DNA of 64,000 nt from Vibrio sinensis (GTDB lineage: Bacteria; Pseudomonadota; Gammaproteobacteria; Enterobacterales; Vibrionaceae): positions 744,001-808,000 of the forward strand of contig NZ_QVMU01000001.1 of the NCBI RefSeq assembly GCF_003605645.1. The letters run 5' to 3'. Of this stretch, positions 34,713 to 43,480 are shown piece by piece. A program made the translations under genes and the position numbers. The notes beneath the pieces are model-generated. The model searched no databases, was not told where the DNA came from, and worked only from the letters and a program-made list of their open reading frames with translations. Position 1 is the stretch's first letter; every line of letters begins with the position of its first letter.

Positions 34713-35630
34713 ATGAATGCAAGAGCAAAGCGATCCGTAACAGAGGGGCAAATTTACCCAACCAAGCATTATGGCAACATAACCGTCGTTCAGTACAAAA
34801 ATGCAAAAGAGGTGTTAGTTAAATTTGAAAAAACTGGATTTGAAACGGTCACAACTGCTGCATACATTAGATCTGGAATGGGGATTCGTGATCCAATGCA
34901 ACCCTACGGAATTGAAAAGAAACCCGTCCCTGACGACATGCAAGCCGGAACGGTCTATGAGTCCAACCTCTGCGGACGATTAATCATTCAAAAGTATACT
35001 CACGTGCATGATGTAAAGGTCAAATTTATTGATACAGGCCATATTGATTCATTTTCCGCTTCAAACATAAGAAAGGGAGCAGCTTATGATCCGATGGCAA
35101 AAAATACATATGGTGTTGGTTTTATGGGAATTGGCAAATACAACACAAACTCCCCAGCGCACCAGGTTTGGCGAGGCATTTTAAGTCGCTGCTATTCAGA
35201 TAAATATCCCAGCTATAAGGATGTGAAAGTTGCAGAGGTTTGGCACAATTTCCAAAATTTCGCAGAGTGGTTCGAAAATCTAGACTGGAAAGGAAAAGCA
35301 GTAGATAAAGACCTACTCGCATTAGGAAGGAGCAAAGTCTATTCACCGGATCGCTGCGTGCTGCTAACAAAGAGTGAAAATTCCAAGCTCAATACGCTAG
35401 GTTACATCAAACTATTGGACGATAAGGAACCCTTTGGAAAGTGCCGGATTGTGGTATCTAAAACTTTTGACGAACTTGATGACGCTATTGATTTCGCCGT
35501 TCAAAACGAACTGGCATTAAGAGCTGAGATATTAAAAAAAATAAACAAGGTAGATCCGTTAAAGGATGCCTATGGGACCATCAAGGCACGACTCATTAGC
35601 AGATTGAAAGAGGGTGATAGCCATGAGTAG
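34713..35630 (+). CDS. Phage-like repeat protein with W-RCY / LDKDLL domain (paralogue 1)
   Basis: A 305-residue protein. ATG at 34713 follows GAGGGAG, preferred over an upstream TTG. Two N-terminal repeats of about 50 residues (G..Y.T..YG...VVQYKNAKEVLVKFEKTGFET pattern, then a stretch ending D.M) precede a domain with VWRGILSRCYSDKYPSYKDV, EVWHNFQNFAEWF and VDKDLLALG...YSPDRCVLL. That last domain is common in phage proteins of the AP2/HNH-associated type that bind DNA. Exact function is unknown. It overlaps its paralogue by 8 bp. Confidence 0.7.
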   Translation: MNARAKRSVTEGQIYPTKHYGNITVVQYKNAKEVLVKFEKTGFETVTTAAYIRSGMGIRDPMQPYGIEKKPVPDDMQAGTVYESNLCGRLIIQKYTHVHDVKVKFIDTGHIDSFSASNIRKGAAYDPMAKNTYGVGFMGIGKYNTNSPAHQVWRGILSRCYSDKYPSYKDVKVAEVWHNFQNFAEWFENLDWKGKAVDKDLLALGRSKVYSPDRCVLLTKSENSKLNTLGYIKLLDDKEPFGKCRIVVSKTFDELDDAIDFAVQNELALRAEILKKINKVDPLKDAYGTIKARLISRLKEGDSHE

Positions 35631-36744
35631 GAGTCCAATAAAAGTCGGTGATCGGTTTCGGACCACGAATTGCGGAATGGTTGAAGTCTCAGAAGTAGTC
35701 AATTCAAAAAAAATTTTAGTGATTTTTGACAATACCGATGAAAAGAAGTGGACATTCAGTAGCTGTTTAAGAAAAGGCAATGTTCATGACCCTTCTCTAC
35801 CCCGCCTCCCATCTAAAAAACCCTCAGTAAAAAAAGGGGATATATTTACCACGAATTATCATGGTGATATTGAGGTTGTAAATTATGTGTCTGCCAATGA
35901 AGTAACAGTCAGGTTTATTAAGACCAATGACCTAGTTGAAACATCCATTACAAGAATTAATGAGGGGGTCGTAAAGCCCCCAGGTAGTCCTCCAGGCAAG
36001 CCCGAAATCGTTATCCCTTCAGATATGCAAGTTGACTTCCGACATACCACAAAAAATTATGGGGACTTGAAAGTCGTTAAATACCATCATGCAAAACTGG
36101 TGAAGGTGAAATTTATCCAAACAGGATTTGAGACCACCGCTGCGGCTCATGACATTAGACATGGTGAGGTATGGGATAAGCTAAAACCCGTTATACATGG
36201 GGTTGGGTATCATGGTACCGGCCCGTATAAATCAACTTATTCCAACCGAGACAACCCGTTTGAGCCGGGTAGAGTTAAATGTCGAGCGTACTTTGCATGG
36301 AGCAATATGCTCACTCGGTGTTATAGCAAAGCAAACCAACTACGCCAACCCTCATACATAGGGGTAGTCGTGGATGAAGAATGGCATAATTTTCAAAATT
36401 TTGCCGAGTGGTATTACGCTCAAAACTGGAAAGGGATGCAACTTGATAAGGATTTATTGTGTGGCGGTCATGGCAAAAGGTATGGCCCTGACACCTGCGT
36501 AATGATCCCGGAGGCGGATAATAAAGCACTAAATCGCGAAACTAAAATACAAAAAACCTCATCTGGAAAGTATCATTTGTCAATAAACTTGACTATCGAT
36601 ACTATTGACGAGGCAGTGGATATTTTCACAACCGCACAATTACATATACGGGAAGCCATTTTTCACAGGCTAGATAAAGAAGACCCCATGAAAAATGATG
36701 CGCAAAAGATTATTCAAGAAATCATACGCAAACGCGTTAGATAG
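35623..36744 (+). CDS. Phage-like repeat protein with W-RCY / LDKDLL domain (paralogue 2)
   Basis: A 373-residue paralogue of the upstream gene product, with three rather than two N-terminal repeats (GDRFRTTNCGMVEV..., GDIFTTNYHGDIEV..., DFRHTTKNYGDLKV...). The same C-terminal domain follows: FAWSNMLTRCYSKANQ, EEWHNFQNFAEWYYAQNWKG, LDKDLLCGGHGKRYGPDTCVMIP. ATG at 35623 is inside the end of the first gene, so the two are coupled. Repeat number variation suggests a modular nucleic-acid-binding array. No catalytic residues are assigned. Confidence 0.7.
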   Translation: MSRSPIKVGDRFRTTNCGMVEVSEVVNSKKILVIFDNTDEKKWTFSSCLRKGNVHDPSLPRLPSKKPSVKKGDIFTTNYHGDIEVVNYVSANEVTVRFIKTNDLVETSITRINEGVVKPPGSPPGKPEIVIPSDMQVDFRHTTKNYGDLKVVKYHHAKLVKVKFIQTGFETTAAAHDIRHGEVWDKLKPVIHGVGYHGTGPYKSTYSNRDNPFEPGRVKCRAYFAWSNMLTRCYSKANQLRQPSYIGVVVDEEWHNFQNFAEWYYAQNWKGMQLDKDLLCGGHGKRYGPDTCVMIPEADNKALNRETKIQKTSSGKYHLSINLTIDTIDEAVDIFTTAQLHIREAIFHRLDKEDPMKNDAQKIIQEIIRKRVR

Positions 36745-36931
36745 TCTTTTGAATTGAACTCACTATGCCATTACTTAAGTAATGTTATATTATGCTTTGT
36801 TGAAGTTCGGGGCGATCGGCTGTCATTACTGAAAGTTCCAGCTTGGAACTGGACAGAAGCGAGCTAAGAGAACCGTCTCAACCAGCCGAAGTGAGAGTAG
36901 AAAAAGTATCTTGCTACCTTAAATGCTTGTG
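36745..36931. repeat. attC-like structured region
   Basis: It holds nested inverted repeats: TCGGCTG with CAGCCGA outside and GTTCCA/TGGAAC inside. On the right it ends CTTAAATGCTTGTGTTAGGTAA, close to the R'' end of true attC sites (CTTAAATGCTTTGTTATG). It may be a diverged attC of another integron type. Confidence 0.4.
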
Positions 36932-37579
36932 TTAGGTAATTCTTGTTAACCCCGAATTAATTGCCCCTAAAATCCCTATAACAACAGCAATAGCTAATAA
37001 GTATGCATAGTAAGTTTTAAAGTAACTAAAGCGCCCTTTTTCCAAATAACTATTCTCACTACCAAATAAATGCAAGATAACTTTAGGCCCAACCAAAAAC
37101 ACTGGATATATGAGCAACATTCCTACCTGAGGCATGAGTCTTATTTCGCTATCGGTTAATCCATATGCTAACCATAAACTTACGGGGAAAAAGATGGACA
37201 TAAATTTAAAGTACGTCAGTTGAGGCTGAATTTCATTCCCACTATCTTCGCTTATCTTCTTAAAGGCGGACAGTTGTCCTAGCATTAAAAGACGCATGCC
37301 TAAAACAACCATCGTCGACAAAATTACCGCACTATGAACTTCATGTTCTTGATAATGCAGACCAATCAATTCGCTATACATTATTAATGGCGAAACTAAA
37401 TAATCTTGATAGGTCGATACCGCATCTAAGATAAACCCTTTCCACTTAAAAAAAGTTTCTGAAAGTGATGCAATAGCGCTGATTTGCATAAAAAGGAACA
37501 ACACCAGCAACACTTTTTGAAGCGGTCCTACCTTATGCAACACTGACAAAACTTCTTCGTAATCGCTATGAAAACCCAC
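36932..37579 (-). CDS. Hypothetical polytopic membrane protein
   Basis: A 215-residue protein with about five hydrophobic segments (roughly 18-38, 80-98, 128-148, 155-175 and 190-210). No family is recognised. Its stop lies close to the attC-like CCTAACACAAGC, and GCCTAACGC occurs just upstream at 37600, so it may be a former gene cassette. A hairpin GGCGAC/GTCGCC (37616-37632) lies upstream. Confidence 0.65.
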   Translation of the reverse strand: MGFHSDYEEVLSVLHKVGPLQKVLLVLFLFMQISAIASLSETFFKWKGFILDAVSTYQDYLVSPLIMYSELIGLHYQEHEVHSAVILSTMVVLGMRLLMLGQLSAFKKISEDSGNEIQPQLTYFKFMSIFFPVSLWLAYGLTDSEIRLMPQVGMLLIYPVFLVGPKVILHLFGSENSYLEKGRFSYFKTYYAYLLAIAVVIGILGAINSGLTRIT

Positions 37580-37879
37580 TCGAAACCTACCTAAATAATT
37601 GCCTAACGCTACTTAGGCGACTAACCGTCGCCTTTAATGTTCATATGGTGCCGTCTATCATTTATCATTTCAATTTATAATCAATAAGTTAGCACCCATA
37701 TTGTGAGCTTAGATGGCTCAGTGACGTTTAATTTTTTGATGTTATGAATTCGGATAACTTTTAGTAAGGCAAGCTCGTATTAGCAGGGTGTGAATGAGTC
37801 AAAGGTCTAACGCGAAAAGGGGCAAAAACGCTGTTACAACTAAGCCCCAACGTATCTATCAGAGCAACGTTGTTTCCCT

Positions 37880-39148
37880 CTACTGGCAATGTACTGTTGG
37901 TAGCTCAGCCCATTTCGTTAAGTAGGCAGGGGAAAGTCGGTCTTGAGTCATCTTTGCCTTTGCGTCAAAACCTTCAGAGCCCAAACGCACGATTCGCTTA
38001 CCTGCATGGCTATTAATGATATCCATTGCAGTCATCAGGCGCGAGTCTTGCTGTGGGGCGAACATGTCTCCTTGAGCCTGTTGCATGTCACACAGTTCAA
38101 GGCAGCGGCAACCTATCTTGTAGTAACGTTCTCCTTCCCGAAATAAACCATTGTTCAGTACCTCTGTCATCGCTTGTGTCAGCAATCGCGTGTCATCAAT
38201 GGCTGTTACGAATCTAACTGTTTCACTGCGAGAAAAAGACTCCACGGCATGCTGACCCGAGGAGACATGAAATTGCACACACCGAGTGCCAAGTCCAGCT
38301 TTACGCATTTTAACCGCAGCTACTGCTACTCGGGCGCTGAGAGCTTGATGAAGATCATCATACGTTTCTGCCCGCACTGTGAGGCTTAAACTTGCCCCTA
38401 TTTCTTGCTTGCTTTGGATATCGGGAAAACTACGGAAGTTATAAACCAACTCGCCATTAAGCTCACGAACAATCCGCTCTAAATTTACTGAACCTGCTTG
38501 TTTGGCAAGCTTAAGAGGCATCTGCGCTAATTCTGCCGCTGTTCTGATCCCCCTAGCCATCAGCATAGCTGCTGTTCGACGCCCAACACCCCAGACGTCA
38601 CTTACAGGAAACTGCTGTAATATTTGGCTTTCATTCTTTGGCGTTAACAGTGCAATACCACGGTAACCTTCAAAGGTTTTGCCAACATGGCTAGCGACCT
38701 TAGCTAAAGTAAACGTTCTTCCTAGCCCGCAACCAATAGGCAGTCGTGTATTCGTCCATGCCAGGCGACGAATCTGTCTTGCTGTGGCTATCCATTCTTC
38801 ATCACTAAGTGAGACGTTATCAACGGCAGCGAAAGCTTCGTCGATACTGTAGCGATGGTAGTGTGTGAAGATCTGTGAGTCTTCAAGCGTGCAATGCAGT
38901 CTGTTAGACATGTCTGCATAAAGCTCATAGTTCGAGCTAAACACTGCCACTCCAGCCGCTTCAAGCAAAGCTTTTTGCTGAAAATATGGAGCAAACTTTT
39001 TGACACCTACGGCTTTAGCTTTATTATTGGACGCAACGATCATTCCATCACCATTGCTCAGTACGACAATGGGTTTATCACGTAGGTCTGGACGAAATAC
39101 CGCCTCAACGGAGCAGTACATAGAGTGAACATCACATAGAAAAATCAT
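37880..39148 (-). CDS. umuC: DNA polymerase V catalytic subunit UmuC
   Basis: Y-family translesion polymerase of 422 residues, the length of E. coli UmuC. ATG at 39148 overlaps the umuD stop as ATGA. Seen: FLCDVHSMYCSVEAVF (metal Asp), VVLSNGDGMIVASNNKAK, YSIDEAFAAV (catalytic Asp-Glu), VWGVGRRTAAMLMARGI (helix-hairpin-helix) and a little-finger C-terminus. With UmuD' it bypasses lesions under SOS. In mobile elements umuDC raises survival and mutation rate of the host. Confidence 0.95.
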   Translation of the reverse strand: MIFLCDVHSMYCSVEAVFRPDLRDKPIVVLSNGDGMIVASNNKAKAVGVKKFAPYFQQKALLEAAGVAVFSSNYELYADMSNRLHCTLEDSQIFTHYHRYSIDEAFAAVDNVSLSDEEWIATARQIRRLAWTNTRLPIGCGLGRTFTLAKVASHVGKTFEGYRGIALLTPKNESQILQQFPVSDVWGVGRRTAAMLMARGIRTAAELAQMPLKLAKQAGSVNLERIVRELNGELVYNFRSFPDIQSKQEIGASLSLTVRAETYDDLHQALSARVAVAAVKMRKAGLGTRCVQFHVSSGQHAVESFSRSETVRFVTAIDDTRLLTQAMTEVLNNGLFREGERYYKIGCRCLELCDMQQAQGDMFAPQQDSRLMTAMDIINSHAGKRIVRLGSEGFDAKAKMTQDRLSPAYLTKWAELPTVHCQ

Positions 39149-39534
39149 GAGGCTAGAGGGCGATGGCAACGAATAGACTGTACTACCACTCCCTCAATCA
39201 GTGAGGCTGAGGTAATGGCAACGGGAGCATATTCTTCATTAGCACTAATCAAGCGTTTCTGGTGTAAATCTAAAAGCTTAACCACGAAAAGCCCATCATG
39301 AGTAGCGACCACTACATCACCATGACGCGGTATGCAGGCTCGATCTATCACTAACAAATCGCCGTCATAGATCCCGACTCCCGTCATACTGTCACCCTGT
39401 GCGCGTACAAAGTAGGTCGAAGACTTACGCTCACCAACAATGAGGTCGTCTAAACTTAGTGACTTTAGGGCTTTATATTCTGCGGCAGGACTTTCAAATT
39501 GACTGATCCCCGCACTGGCGCTGACAAGTGACAT
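39145..39534 (-). CDS. umuD: UmuD-type SOS mutagenesis protein
   Basis: Accessory subunit of Pol V, 129 residues. ATG at 39534 is preferred because GGAG precedes it and the LexA box lies just upstream; a longer frame to 39570 would cover the operator. Seen: the self-cleavage site Ala-Gly in SASAGISQ, the catalytic Ser in GDSMTGVGIYDGD, and Lys in FVVKLLDL. RecA-stimulated cleavage would yield active UmuD'. Confidence 0.93.
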   Translation of the reverse strand: MSLVSASAGISQFESPAAEYKALKSLSLDDLIVGERKSSTYFVRAQGDSMTGVGIYDGDLLVIDRACIPRHGDVVVATHDGLFVVKLLDLHQKRLISANEEYAPVAITSASLIEGVVVQSIRCHRPLAS

Positions 39535-39549
39535 GAAAACTCCAATGAT

Positions 39550-39569
39550 TACTGTTTTTATATACAGCA
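39550..39569 (-). promoter_or_regulatory. LexA (SOS) box upstream of umuDC
   Basis: CTGTTTTTATATACAG fits CTG-N10-CAG with the AT-rich centre of LexA operators. It is 18-33 bp before the chosen umuD start. A second CTGT (39591) nearby is incomplete. Confidence 0.88.
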
Positions 39570-39753
39570 ATTATCGCGAATCATCATATACTGTCAATCT
39601 AATCGAGATTGATAGCTGCAAAGTTAACCAAGGCCACCAGCATCACAGGCAATCAGCAGCCCTTGAAGCTCAGAATTGGACATTAATCAGTTAGAGTCAA
39701 TGCTCTTAAAATGATGGTTCTTATTAGGGATAAGTATGGAAAGTGGATTTACG

Positions 39754-39782
39754 GTAACGCCTACATAACACGTTTGCTACGT
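39754..39782 (-). repeat. Truncated attC half inside the island
   Basis: TAACGCCTACATAACACG followed by TTTGCTAC matches the attC at 30138-30264 over 26 bases with one mismatch, then stops matching. The other half is not found nearby. Confidence 0.75.
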
Positions 39783-39878
39783 GCATATCGGCTAAGATTA
39801 CGAGAGCGCTCTATCTAATAGCTAAAGGCTAGAGCGTTACAATAACCCACTCAATAACCATTTTATTTGCAAATGTAC

Positions 39879-39983
39879 TTAGGTTGATAGGTAACCGCTA
39901 ACGCAGCCAACTCCAATAGCCCACGTTGTTTCGAACAATGAACTAAAGAAAATACGAGCACGAGCTATAAATGTTTGTCCCAT
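39879..39983 (-). CDS. Possible 34-residue protein
   Basis: ATG at 39983 preceded by AGGAGG with a 5-base spacer, one of the strongest ribosome binding sites in the window. The peptide MGQTFIARARIFFSSLFETT... has a hydrophobic C-terminal half (WAIGVGCVSGYL). The frame stays open upstream for about 55 codons through a hydrophobic stretch (VGSVALILVLLRYL) but without a good start, so a longer small membrane protein with an unusual start is possible. Confidence 0.35.
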   Translation of the reverse strand: MGQTFIARARIFFSSLFETTWAIGVGCVSGYLST

Positions 39984-40365
39984 AGGAACCTCCTGATTTT
40001 TGTCTACTGTGGTAGTTGAAGCCAACTGGATACTTAAGTAACGTAAAAGCACAAGAATAAGAGCTACGGAGCCAACAAACGTCCAAGGAATTGAACCTTG
40101 ACCTATCTTCCCAATCAGCCTAAGTACACTTAGGGAAGTCAGAATATAATACTATAAGGCGGTATGTAAGTTAAATAGAAAATAACTCATACGTTTACCA
40201 CTTTTATCCGAAAGTTATTTTGGGGCATTTCTGTGTTACACGCCCAGCCAGCAAGCTATTGGACACAAATAATTTAGAGTAACATGTCTAAATCGTTAAT
40301 TTGGGAAACGGCTTGTTTCCCAAATTTAGTCATCAGGTACGATTCCTTCCCCGTATTATAAAAAG

Positions 40366-41385
40366 CTAACAAACCGTAATCGAATCAACCATTGTTACGG
40401 GTCGCCCTGCCACAAACACTGGCTTTATTCCGAGCTCTACTATGCATGGAAAGTTCATCTTCGATAATTGCGGTAACAAACTATCGTCAAAATTGACTGT
40501 TTCTGCTTCATGCCCTCCGTTAGCTCTAACGGTATAATTAGCTGAGCATGATGAGCGCAAAGGCTTCGTCACATACAATACAGAGAAATCGAAGTTTCTT
40601 GCTTTTTTACGCGAGTAACCATAAGCCGAGTTATAACCTAGCAAGAGCATCTGATGTTGCTTGAAAGAGATGTTTTCATGACAAGTTTTTTCCCCTTGCT
40701 CCTTAATAACAGCCAGCCTCATGCGTTCATTAAGAAGGGAAATGTCGAAATCTAATTCATTCTGCAACCGTGATTGAATTTGCTCAATAACAGGATGATA
40801 TATCCATTTTCTAGGAGCCTGCTCAATCACTCCCAATGTTAACGAGTCTAAATCATCCATGATATCAAGCTCGTTTACATAGACCGCCATCATGGGTACA
40901 CCTAAACGCTTAACCTTCTCTAACTTTTCTTCTGAGACATCATTGGTCACAACAATCTCGATAAATATACGCTGTCTATCATCATACACAGCAGTGACAT
41001 CGGGAATAAAATCGGCTTCTGCTTGTTCCAATAACACCTCGTTAAAACTCAACTCTTCTGATTCGAATATTTCTTCCTTATGGTGTTCGATGCCAGCCAA
41101 GTCCGACTTCGAGCACATCGGATGGAATTCGGGGGCGAGAATACGCCTCTCGCGTTCTAAAATGTGTTTACACAACCTATGAAGAACACTCTCACTGCAT
41201 TCGCTAGCGTCCATTGAGTGATGCGCGAAGTGATGACGTTTAACATCTCCTTTTTTAGCCACCAACTTATCTCCGCAGCTAATGCAATTACAATTGCACC
41301 CTAGCCCACTCATGACATCATCGATATGCATTAGTTGAGTATCAAAAAGGCCAAATGCACTCGTGTTTGTTTCTGTCTTATTCAT
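40366..41385 (-). CDS. CoiA-like protein (competence/nuclease family)
   Basis: A 339-residue protein resembling CoiA. Near the N-terminus CNCISCGDKLVAKKG forms a zinc-binding pair and RHHFAHHSMD follows, as in CoiA. A PD-(D/E)XK-like core follows: FIPDVTAVYDDRQRIFIEIVVTNDVSEEKLEKVKRLGVPMMAV (Asp about 125, Glu about 138; the usual Lys is replaced). CoiA acts in processing of incoming DNA in naturally competent Firmicutes; homologues on mobile elements are of unknown role. It is divergent from the gene at 41541. Confidence 0.7.
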   Translation of the reverse strand: MNKTETNTSAFGLFDTQLMHIDDVMSGLGCNCNCISCGDKLVAKKGDVKRHHFAHHSMDASECSESVLHRLCKHILERERRILAPEFHPMCSKSDLAGIEHHKEEIFESEELSFNEVLLEQAEADFIPDVTAVYDDRQRIFIEIVVTNDVSEEKLEKVKRLGVPMMAVYVNELDIMDDLDSLTLGVIEQAPRKWIYHPVIEQIQSRLQNELDFDISLLNERMRLAVIKEQGEKTCHENISFKQHQMLLLGYNSAYGYSRKKARNFDFSVLYVTKPLRSSCSANYTVRANGGHEAETVNFDDSLLPQLSKMNFPCIVELGIKPVFVAGRPVTMVDSITVC

Positions 41386-41540
41386 TATTCACTCCAATAT
41401 TTGGGTATTATCTTAACGTTTAATAAGGGGAACTCCCTCGGAGAACACAAACATAGTCAGATAAAAAAACCAATTCAAACAGAGCATTACCCATCATTAC
41501 TAGGTAATATCAAGTTAATGGATAACGTTAAGGTGACGTA

Positions 41541-42560
41541 ATGGCAAAAAGCATCGAAGAGTTAGCGGCAGCAATTAGAGTCGCTGATGAATTTTGGAAT
41601 CACTACACCAATGGTGATAAAACCACGGCACGTTTTCATCTATTTAGAGCGATAATTGAACTTGTAAACGGCAGCGCAGCCTTCGAAGCTCAGCAGCTCG
41701 ACGAATGCTATGTAACGTCTAGTGAACTGGCTGACAAAGTTGCGTTCTTAGCCAATGCAAAACCTGCGACTTATAACAGTGGTAGACTGAACCAAGAATA
41801 TAAATTATTACTAGAAAGATTGGATGCACTCCAACCATCTCTTGAGCAAGCTGCAAAAAAACTTGGTTTAGACGTGATACCAGTTATCCATAAAGAAGCA
41901 AACGCTGGAGGTCAGGGGAAGCAATCTATTTACCGACTACTCGCAACAAAAGTGAATACCTCAGAGCTCAATATTAAGAGCTCCGCTGAAGAACAAAGCG
42001 CCTCCTCAGATCCAAACAAAATCAGCTACTACATCGAATCCTTGCCTAAGCTGCCAGTTTGGACTCGATGGCTACAAAACATCAACATGACAAAACATCG
42101 ATGGAAAATGGTACTATTTACTATGAGTCCAATCGTCCTCATTATCATTTGCGCTATTATTTTCCAGCTATCCTCGTTCAAGCTCATTGAACCACAAATC
42201 TTAACGTATCTAACTGTCTTCACAATGTGGTATGTCGGTTTATTTTTATTATGCTTCCGTTATCTTATCGACGCTCTGAACAATAACATTACGACCTTGC
42301 CCGAAATGATGCTTCCTTTGAACTTACGCTCAGCAGTCTTACAGTACGAACTGAATGAGCCTGGTAGTGATAATGGCAGAATAAAACAGCTAACAATTAA
42401 AGTTTTTGCGGCAAAATGCCCAATATGCGGTTATCGTGTTGACATTAAATCTGTAGGATTGCCTTTTCGAACAAGGCTAATCGGAGTCTGCAACAACAAC
42501 CCTATAGAGCACCGCTATACCTTTGATTTTACGACACAACAAGGAACTAAGTTGAGTTAA
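41541..42560 (+). CDS. Hypothetical membrane protein with C-terminal Cys cluster
   Basis: A 339-residue protein I do not recognise. The N-terminal 180 residues look soluble and helical. Two transmembrane helices follow (about 188-210 and 222-243). The C-terminal soluble domain contains AAKCPICGYRVDI and IGVCNNNPIEHRY, a plausible zinc ribbon. Both ends would face the cytoplasm. It is divergent from the CoiA-like gene and followed by a strong terminator. Confidence 0.7.
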   Translation: MAKSIEELAAAIRVADEFWNHYTNGDKTTARFHLFRAIIELVNGSAAFEAQQLDECYVTSSELADKVAFLANAKPATYNSGRLNQEYKLLLERLDALQPSLEQAAKKLGLDVIPVIHKEANAGGQGKQSIYRLLATKVNTSELNIKSSAEEQSASSDPNKISYYIESLPKLPVWTRWLQNINMTKHRWKMVLFTMSPIVLIIICAIIFQLSSFKLIEPQILTYLTVFTMWYVGLFLLCFRYLIDALNNNITTLPEMMLPLNLRSAVLQYELNEPGSDNGRIKQLTIKVFAAKCPICGYRVDIKSVGLPFRTRLIGVCNNNPIEHRYTFDFTTQQGTKLS

Positions 42561-42631
42561 ACGTATCCGTAGTCCTGAACATAGCGGAGCAACTTTCTTA
42601 AATCCAATACCCAAATGAAAATTCAAAAAAA

Positions 42632-42671
42632 CCGTAGAGCATTATGACTCCAGCTCTACGGATTTTCTTTA
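42632..42671 (+). terminator. Rho-independent terminator
   Basis: CCGTAGAGC (42632-42640) and GCTCTACGG (42653-42661) form a perfect 9-bp stem with a 12-nt loop, followed by ATTTTCTTTATT. It ends the transcript of the membrane-protein gene. Confidence 0.92.
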
Positions 42672-42731
42672 TTAAGACAGTCACTATTGTTATGTGCGGG
42701 ATAGTTCAACCACCCTAAGTTACACGGTCAC

Positions 42732-43034
42732 TTAGCTGTATCTCATCCACTGGAACAGTAGCGTGTTTTCGATCATTTTTTCCCTAGCATAACGCAACTC
42801 TTTTACAACTCGCTTTAAGTCTTCCCCCCGTGCACAAGCGAGAATGAAATAATCAATTTCGTGAGATAGATACCCCCCCGTTTTATCACCAAATTTCAAC
42901 CTAGGGGGGAATTTCCCTTCGCCTTCATAACGGTATACTGTCGCTCTTGATAACTGTACTCGTTGAATCACTTGCTCTCGAGTTTCTATTTTTAATCCAA
43001 CTTCCATTGCGATTTCTTTATTACCATCTTTCAT
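42732..43034 (-). CDS. AlpA-family regulator/excisionase-like DNA-binding protein
   Basis: A 100-residue protein with REQVIQRVQLSRATVYRYEGEGKFPPRLKFGDKTGGYLSHEIDYFI, the AlpA/MerR-like winged helix common in P4-type islands. There it activates int or acts as excisionase. Divergent from the mobilization genes; its promoter and the iterons lie in the same gap. Confidence 0.88.
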   Translation of the reverse strand: MKDGNKEIAMEVGLKIETREQVIQRVQLSRATVYRYEGEGKFPPRLKFGDKTGGYLSHEIDYFILACARGEDLKRVVKELRYAREKMIENTLLFQWMRYS

Positions 43035-43255
43035 TTAAACAACCTTTATTATTATTATTTTTAGTTAATCTACATACATAATAATCATCAAAACCACGAA
43101 AGATCAAGCCACTTTCAACATATTTAAATAAAACAACCGCAATAAAATAAATACACATTACTTATTTATTCATATATGTATAACCGAGCAATTTAGAACT
43201 AATTAAAACAAGGTGAATCGACATAACCCGAATTGACACGACATATGACACCAGC

Positions 43256-43310
43256 GCAAATGCTCTGCTCATATAGACAACGGCTCTGCCTGTAACAGCA
43301 AATGCTCTGC
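43256..43310. repeat. Three iteron-like repeats spaced 21 bp
   Basis: GCTCTGC occurs at 43262, 43283 and 43304, exactly 21 bp apart. The outer two share GCAAATGCTCTGCT. This two-turn spacing places the sites on one face of the helix, suggesting cooperative protein binding. Confidence 0.8.
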
Positions 43311-43480
43311 TTCTATGCGCAATAGCCTTTCAAAAATCACCATAAGGAATAATGAAAATAACATATCATCAATTGAAAATATTTATATTTACTTCAAATT
43401 GAAAACGTGCTTTAAATATAAATAAAGTAACAAGCTGATATCGTGAGTTATTATTTGTTCCAAATAAAACCCACGAAAGC

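Larger units (their letters stand above)
39571..40365. other. 795-bp region with an attC remnant and one possible small gene
   Basis: Contains the attC left half at 39754-39782, an inverted repeat CGCTCTA/TAGAGCG (39808-39837), and a 34-codon frame at 39879-39983. Nothing else is supported. The umuDC promoter lies at its left edge. Confidence 0.5.

Noticed and set aside
43256..43310. Iterons as a plasmid replication origin
   Set aside because: No Rep protein, no DnaA-box cluster and only three repeats; regulatory or transfer control is more likely.
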